From Microbulbifer donghaiensis (GTDB lineage Bacteria > Pseudomonadota > Gammaproteobacteria > Pseudomonadales > Cellvibrionaceae), in assembly GCF_900129095.1 (NCBI RefSeq), contig NZ_FQVA01000005.1, positions 62,001 through 126,000 of the forward strand: DNA of 64,000 nucleotides, read 5' to 3'. Shown here piece after piece: positions 59,783 to 64,000 of this stretch. Below the pieces are notes generated by a model. It had not been told where the DNA came from. It ran no database searches and saw only the letters and a list, made by a program, of their open reading frames with translations. The stretch's first letter is position 1; every line of letters begins with the position of its first letter. Both the position numbers and the translations under genes were made by a program.

Positions 59783-61366
59783 CTACAGATATCTGTTTAA
59801 TACTTCGTCCGGTATATGTTGCCACAACGACGTGAGTTCTGCCGGATCAAATGAGCGCGCTGCCGGGTGATTACCAAAGCGATGACTGCGGCCGTCCGCA
59901 AATGATGGCCAGTCACTGCCGGGGTTACCGCACTCGGCGAAATTCAGCCAGGCCTCGCGCATAACGCTGCTCAGCGTATGCGCATCGGTTTCCCCGCCGT
60001 AGAGTGATTGCAGTGATTCCTTTCCGTGGGTGCCAAATATATAACCCAATTCCACTGCGTGGCAGGCACCGAGCAGTGGCTGGGCGGCAAGTGGTTGGGC
60101 GAAGTGGTAGTGATAGCGCTGCCCGCGATGGGCGTCGAGCAGACGGAGACCGGGCAGGGTGAAAACCATATCGGTGAGCAGCAGATTCCAGACTCGACTC
60201 CACTCTGGCCATGGATTGTCCTCCAGGGATTGTGCCACCGTGTAATAGTGGTCGAGCAGGGGATCCAACTGCTGCCGAGGCAGCAGCCATTCCAGTCGTG
60301 CGCGGATCTGCTCACTGTCGAGCGTGAAGCTCTCCGGATGGATAGCGCTGAAGAGATTCCACTCCTCGAGATTACTGCCGAGCAGGAGGCTGACATTTGC
60401 GCTATTGCCGTCTCGCAGTACCTGCATCGGTTCGAGGCTGATTAATTCGCCATCGAGTACCGGTTTGAAGGGCAATTGTCCCCAGTACTGCTCCATGCGT
60501 GTGTCTGCCAAGACTGCCTGCTGCGCATTCAATATCGATTTGGTATCTGCCTGAAGCGGATTTTGTTTGCCGCTGATTTTTTCCAGATGCTCGATAAATG
60601 CCTCGGCCAGACAGTTGGCCTTGTCCCGGCTGTGGATTGCCCGGGGATGTCCGCTCTGCACAATCGCGCGCCGAAACAGGCCACGGCAAGCAGGTGCGGC
60701 CAGCAGTGCGGCGATACTCATGGCGCCGGCAGATTCGCCGAAAAGCGTAATGTTGTCTACGTCGCCACCGAAGGCGGCAATATTGGTGCGTATCCATTTC
60801 AATGCAGCGATTTGATCCAGCAGACCTTCGTTGCCGCTGGAAGGCACTTCACTGATATCTTGCAGGCGCAAAAATCCCAGTGCGCCGAGGCGATAATTAA
60901 TAGTGACGACGATGGCCCGTCCGCTGGCCGCCAAATGACAGCCGTTATAGATTTCCTGGCAACCGGACCCCATGTAAAAGGAGCCGCCATGTATCCACAG
61001 CATCACCGGCAGCTTCTTATTGCTGTGCTTCGATACGGGTGGCGCGAATATATTTAAATAGAGGCAGTCCTCGCTTTCCGGTAACTCTCCATTCGGGCCC
61101 CGGACAACAAAAAGCGTTGATGGGTTTTGTGCGGCCGGCATCCCAAAGTCAAACGCATGAAAAGGGGCAACTTTGGACGGTACCGGTTGCGGCGGTTGCC
61201 AGCGCAGTTCGCCAATCGGTGGTTGTGCGTAGGGAATGCCCTGAAAACGGTGAACCCCCGTTTCGGCGTCAATAGAGCCTAAGATGGGCCCTGCCGGTGT
61301 ATCTACGACAGGGGTCATTTTGACGATTTTATTGTTGTGACGGCCAATACTCGCATCGCTGGTCAT
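59783..61366 (-). CDS. Type-B carboxylesterase/lipase
   Basis: About 527 residues from the ATG at 61366, which has AAGGA upstream at a wide spacing; an alternative ATG at 61318 lacks a site. The alpha/beta-hydrolase family shows the oxyanion-hole WIHGGSFYMGS, the disulfide-type ESEDCLYLNIF, and the nucleophile elbow LFGESAGAMS with Ser212. No clear signal peptide is seen. Substrates are esters; the natural one is unknown. Confidence 0.88.
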   Translation of the reverse strand: MTSDASIGRHNNKIVKMTPVVDTPAGPILGSIDAETGVHRFQGIPYAQPPIGELRWQPPQPVPSKVAPFHAFDFGMPAAQNPSTLFVVRGPNGELPESEDCLYLNIFAPPVSKHSNKKLPVMLWIHGGSFYMGSGCQEIYNGCHLAASGRAIVVTINYRLGALGFLRLQDISEVPSSGNEGLLDQIAALKWIRTNIAAFGGDVDNITLFGESAGAMSIAALLAAPACRGLFRRAIVQSGHPRAIHSRDKANCLAEAFIEHLEKISGKQNPLQADTKSILNAQQAVLADTRMEQYWGQLPFKPVLDGELISLEPMQVLRDGNSANVSLLLGSNLEEWNLFSAIHPESFTLDSEQIRARLEWLLPRQQLDPLLDHYYTVAQSLEDNPWPEWSRVWNLLLTDMVFTLPGLRLLDAHRGQRYHYHFAQPLAAQPLLGACHAVELGYIFGTHGKESLQSLYGGETDAHTLSSVMREAWLNFAECGNPGSDWPSFADGRSHRFGNHPAARSFDPAELTSLWQHIPDEVLNRYL

Positions 61367-62162
61367 GGGGGCGCTTCGATCCTTGTGCAGTGAGATCCAT
61401 AACCCATTTAGTATAGCCGGCAGTAGAATTGCTCGCGCAAATGCGCTGCCTCCAGTCGACAAGAATCTGGTGCAAAAGCAAATGGCTCAGCGCGCCCTGC
61501 CAGCAATGATGGGCGAGCAGTGAATGAGTTTCCGGTGGAAAGCCTTAACCGTTCGTTAGTAGCGTTTGTCTGCGGGTCGCTGGTTGTCCAGCCATCGAGA
61601 GGTGTACTCGCGCACAAGTGCGGAGAGCTTCTTCCCGCTAGAACTTGTGTTGTTATCATTCCTGGATTGCTCCTGTCGGTCGATCATGATGACCATCGTC
61701 GGATGAGGGTAGGGAAATCGGGGCAACCTTGTCCCGTTGCCATGTCTTACCCTGTCACTTCTCTGATTCGACCGGGACGGAAAAAATAAGGCTTGAAAAT
61801 TGTTGTAAGTTCCACTTGCAAACGCCGATTACTCAGATAGTATTAACGACATAGAGTCAACTAGCGATAGTTTCCAATGAACAACCATTATCTCCATAGT
61901 GCACCGCGCAAGCGCTTCGTCCAGCAGCGACAGCTGCCGGTCGCCGTTCGCCCGTGCAGTGGTGTTCAGGGAATCCTTTCCCTATGTGTGACTTGCGCAA
62001 TGCGCCCGGTGACAGCAGTGATCACCCCGTACACCTGACTTAGCTATAGGCGATGGAAGGTGTTAAGCCTTCCTCCCAACAGAAAACCCGGAAGGCTGAC
62101 CTTCCGGGTTTTTTTTTGCCGAAATTTTACGAAGAGAGCAATGATCGACAAGGAGTAGTGTA
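61367..62162. other. Long intergenic region ahead of the MFS transporter
   Basis: About 800 bp between the divergent esterase and MFS genes with no convincing protein gene. An 89-codon frame at 61520-61789 has no ribosome-binding site or resemblance. A 53-codon frame at 61877-62038 lacks a Shine-Dalgarno but ends 17 bp before a set of repeated stems (62055-62117). Several short hairpins in 61960-62030 (for example GGGAA-TCCT-TTCCC and GGTGA-TCACC) suggest a structured leader or small RNA. Confidence 0.4.
62055..62117 (+). promoter_or_regulatory. Attenuator-like stems with terminator upstream of the MFS gene
   Basis: Four interchangeable arms occur in order: GGAAGG (62055-62060), CCTTCC (62068-62073), GGAAGG (62090-62095), CCTTCC (62100-62105). 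Arms 3 and 4 extend to a 9-bp stem (CCCGGAAGG/CCTTCCGGG, 4-nt loop) followed by nine Ts, an intrinsic terminator. Arms 1-2 or 2-3 could pair instead. It ends 45 bp before the transporter ATG, so control by alternative folding, or simply the end of a small RNA, is possible. Confidence 0.55.
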
Positions 62163-63431
62163 ATGAACAGGCAGTGGTGGCAGCAGCTGCACAGCTTCCC
62201 ACCTTTAATCTGGATAATTTTGATCGGCAGTTTTTTTGGTCGCGGCACCTACTTTATGGTGTGGCCGTTTCTGGCGATTCTGCTTTACGAGAAATTTCAG
62301 CTGGGTGCGGCGCAAATTGGCTTGATACTGAGTGCCTCTGCCGTGGGAGCAGCGTTGTTGGGCTTCTATGTGGGATCCCTGTCGGATCGCTATGGTCGCC
62401 GGAATATGCTGCTGGCGGGAACAACAATCAATGTTCTCGCCTTTGCGCTGTTGGCGGTCGCGCAGTCGCTGCCGGTATTTATAGCGGCCATGACCTTCTG
62501 CTCGATCGGGCGGGCGGTGTGGGAGCCGCCGGCGAGCGCACTGATTGGCGATCTTATTCCGGATAAGCAAAGCCGCGAGCTGGCGTTGCAGTTCCGCTAT
62601 TTCCTGATCAACGTGGGCGCGGCGCTGGGTCCCATTGTAGGTGTCTGGGCCGGACTGAGTGCACAACAGTCAACCTTCGGATTGACCGCACTCAGTTATC
62701 TGCTGCTGAGCCTGGCGTTTCTGTGGGGCTTCGCGCACACGGAAAGTGGCCGCCTCGCGCACAAGCGGCGGAACGCCAATGTGACTTTAGCCAGTACTCT
62801 TGCGGTTCTGCGCCGGGATCAGGTTTTCCTGGTGGTGATAATCGCCAATGTGCTGACACTGTTTATCTATGCCCACTTGGATTCCAGCCTCGTGCAGTAC
62901 CTGACCCGGGCGGGAGCCCCCAGGCTGGTGGAGCTGATCTCCAGCATGATCCTGGTCAATGCCTCCACCATTGTATTGTTGCAGTTTCCACTGCTACAGC
63001 TGATGCGCAATATCGATGTGAACGGACGCATCATTATCGGTCTGGTCGTGTTGGCTGTAGGTCAGCTGTGGTTTGCGCTTAACCCGGTGAATTGGTTTGT
63101 GGGCTGGCTGGGAGCCACCTTTGTCGTCAGCCTCGCGGAGGCCGTGCTGTTTCCGACCATGAGCGTGCAGATAGACCGGCTGGCACCGGACCATTTGCGC
63201 GGCAGTTATTTCGGGGCGTCATCGTTCTACTCTCTGGGCTGGTCGGTGGCGCCGCTGATCGGTGGCATTGTGATCGAATGGTGGAGTGGGGCTGCGCTTT
63301 ACTGGATGATGTTCTGTTTGTGCGGAATGGTGTTTGTGCTCTACCGCCTGACGGCGCACCTCACCCGCCCCGAGTGGCCGGAATCAAGCGAGGCCGTAGA
63401 GTTGCGACCCGATGCGACTCCCGCGCAGTGA
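62163..63431 (+). CDS. MFS transporter (DHA1/MdtH-like)
   Basis: A 422-residue protein with about 12 membrane segments. The family signature between helices 2 and 3 is clear (GSLSDRYGRRNMLLAG), as is the helix 4-5 motif GRAVWEPPASALIGDLIP, typical of MdtH-like drug exporters. AAGGAG lies 7 bp upstream of the ATG. The substrate is unknown. It stands alone, between the attenuator-like leader and an intrinsic terminator. Confidence 0.88.
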   Translation: MNRQWWQQLHSFPPLIWIILIGSFFGRGTYFMVWPFLAILLYEKFQLGAAQIGLILSASAVGAALLGFYVGSLSDRYGRRNMLLAGTTINVLAFALLAVAQSLPVFIAAMTFCSIGRAVWEPPASALIGDLIPDKQSRELALQFRYFLINVGAALGPIVGVWAGLSAQQSTFGLTALSYLLLSLAFLWGFAHTESGRLAHKRRNANVTLASTLAVLRRDQVFLVVIIANVLTLFIYAHLDSSLVQYLTRAGAPRLVELISSMILVNASTIVLLQFPLLQLMRNIDVNGRIIIGLVVLAVGQLWFALNPVNWFVGWLGATFVVSLAEAVLFPTMSVQIDRLAPDHLRGSYFGASSFYSLGWSVAPLIGGIVIEWWSGAALYWMMFCLCGMVFVLYRLTAHLTRPEWPESSEAVELRPDATPAQ

Positions 63432-63462
63432 GCGGAATCTGTTGTTGTCTTCAACATTGTTT

Positions 63463-63487
63463 CGGCCCCTCATGGGGCCGTTTTTTT
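63463..63487 (+). terminator. Intrinsic terminator after the MFS gene
   Basis: Stem CGGCCCC (63463-63469) with GGGGCCG (63474-63480), a 4-nt loop, followed by seven Ts. Confidence 0.9.
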
Positions 63488-63630
63488 GTGGCTGCACGTT
63501 ATGAATAGCTCTCATCGATACAGCCGTCGCTCGCGGGTGATACTGCACAAAGGGGGGAGGTGATCTTCGATCACCGGTAGCACCGTTATTTCAGCGTGAA
63601 ACCTGCGGCGCTCTCCTCTGTCACCGCTGG

Positions 63631-64000
63631 CTAGATCTCCGCGGCCAATCGCGATCCCTGATCGATGGCCCGCTTGGCATCCAGCTCGGCTGCCTCGTCG
63701 GCACCGCCAATCAGGTGGACTTTGACGGAACTGGCTTGCAGCGCATCGTACAGGTCGCGCGCGGGTTCCTGGCCGGCGCAGATGACGATGTTGTCCACTT
63801 CCAGCAGATGCAGGTCGTCGCCAACGCGAATATGCAGTCCGCGGTCGTCGATTTTCTCGTAGCTGGCTCCGGCGATCATCTGCACATTGCGGTGCTTGAG
63901 GCTGGTGCGGTGAATCCAGCCGGTGGTTTTGCCGAGGCCGGCCCCGACCTTGGAGGTTTTGCGCTGTAGCAGGGTCACCTGCCGCGGAGCCGTTACCGGT
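63631..64000 (-). CDS. fadH: 2,4-dienoyl-CoA reductase (NADPH), C-terminal part
   Basis: Partial: the frame runs through 64000 without a stop, so the 5' end lies outside the window. The visible residues are the C-terminal part of the FAD/NAD-binding domain: GAGLGKTTGWIHR, VDNIVICAGQEPARDLYDAL and the end VHLIGGADEAAELDAKRAIDQGSRLA, which match FadH. FadH reduces dienoyl-CoA in beta-oxidation of unsaturated fatty acids and normally carries an N-terminal TIM barrel with FMN and iron-sulfur. A 7-bp hairpin (63559-63575) sits past the stop. Confidence 0.88.
   Translation of the reverse strand, partial: PVTAPRQVTLLQRKTSKVGAGLGKTTGWIHRTSLKHRNVQMIAGASYEKIDDRGLHIRVGDDLHLLEVDNIVICAGQEPARDLYDALQASSVKVHLIGGADEAAELDAKRAIDQGSRLAAEI

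Noticed and set aside
61520..61789. 89-codon plus-strand frame upstream of the MFS gene
   Set aside because: No convincing start signal or similarity; overlaps the probable esterase promoter region only.
62049..62108. Resemblance to a fluoride (crcB) riboswitch because of GGCGATGG followed by paired arms
   Set aside because: The conserved pseudoknot partner (CGCC) and GCTGATG before the last arm are missing, and the downstream gene is an MFS transporter rather than a fluoride exporter of known type.

Overview
The window reads as a piece of chromosome from a GC-rich, probably marine gammaproteobacterium. The inference rests on a gammaproteobacterial housekeeping cluster (dnaE, accA, tilS, pyrG, kdsA, eno, ftsB, ispD, ispF, truD, pcm, nlpD, rpoS), an E. 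coli-type ydbH-ynbE-ydbL operon, many predicted outer-membrane lipoproteins and secreted peptidases, and a thrombospondin type 3 repeat lipoprotein. A Microbulbifer/Cellvibrionales-like host would fit, but no rRNA or other firm taxonomic marker is present. No phage, insertion sequence, CRISPR array, tRNA or rRNA gene was recognised.

Layout. 1-4417: an exported nitrilase-fold amidohydrolase, a flavin amine oxidase, a DUF885 lipoprotein and a small MmcQ/YjbR protein, all on +. 4768-8548: a phosphonate/phosphite-type ABC importer (phnD-phnC-phnE) followed by a LysR regulator, with no catabolic gene beside it. 8591-10830 (-): a lipoprotein plus subtilase operon. 11401-13484: a DUF4349 lipoprotein, a thioredoxin-TPR co-chaperone (CnoX/YbbN) and a NIF3/YqfO-like protein. 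13553-17085 (-): a zinc-ribbon Nudix hydrolase, arginine deiminase and an arginine/ornithine-type antiporter, without arcB or arcC. 17576-22045: an RND efflux adaptor and pump. 22155-26609: a CoA-pyrophosphatase-like Nudix protein, a REP-like inverted pair, an Atm1-type ABC exporter and an M49-like metallopeptidase lipoprotein. 26992-29229 (-): the thrombospondin repeat lipoprotein. 29870-31833: an Ada-AlkA fusion overlapping ogt, which together look like a split adaptive-response system for alkylation damage.

31935-50740 is the core block. It covers DNA replication (dnaE), fatty acid synthesis (accA), tRNA modification (tilS, truD), CTP synthesis (pyrG), KDO synthesis (kdsA), glycolysis (eno), division (ftsB), isoprenoid synthesis (ispD, ispF), protein repair (pcm), a probable undecaprenyl-phosphate translocase (DUF368/PopT), an amidase activator (nlpD) and the stationary-phase sigma factor (rpoS). 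It departs from the usual gammaproteobacterial order in three ways: degV is inserted in reverse, surE is missing between truD and pcm, and long hairpin repeats sit just before dnaE and eno. 50817-64000 holds the envelope lipid-transport system ydbH-ynbE-ydbL (-), a gamma-glutamyltransferase, pepN, a SixA-type phosphatase with a type-B carboxylesterase (-), an MFS transporter behind an attenuator-like leader, and the 3' part of fadH running off the end.

Most of the window is ordinary. I found no clearly new multigene system. The best leads are two related long inverted repeats, a REP-like pair, an inverted heptamer array after eno, the attenuator-like leader at 61877-62117, and the lipoprotein-subtilase pair.
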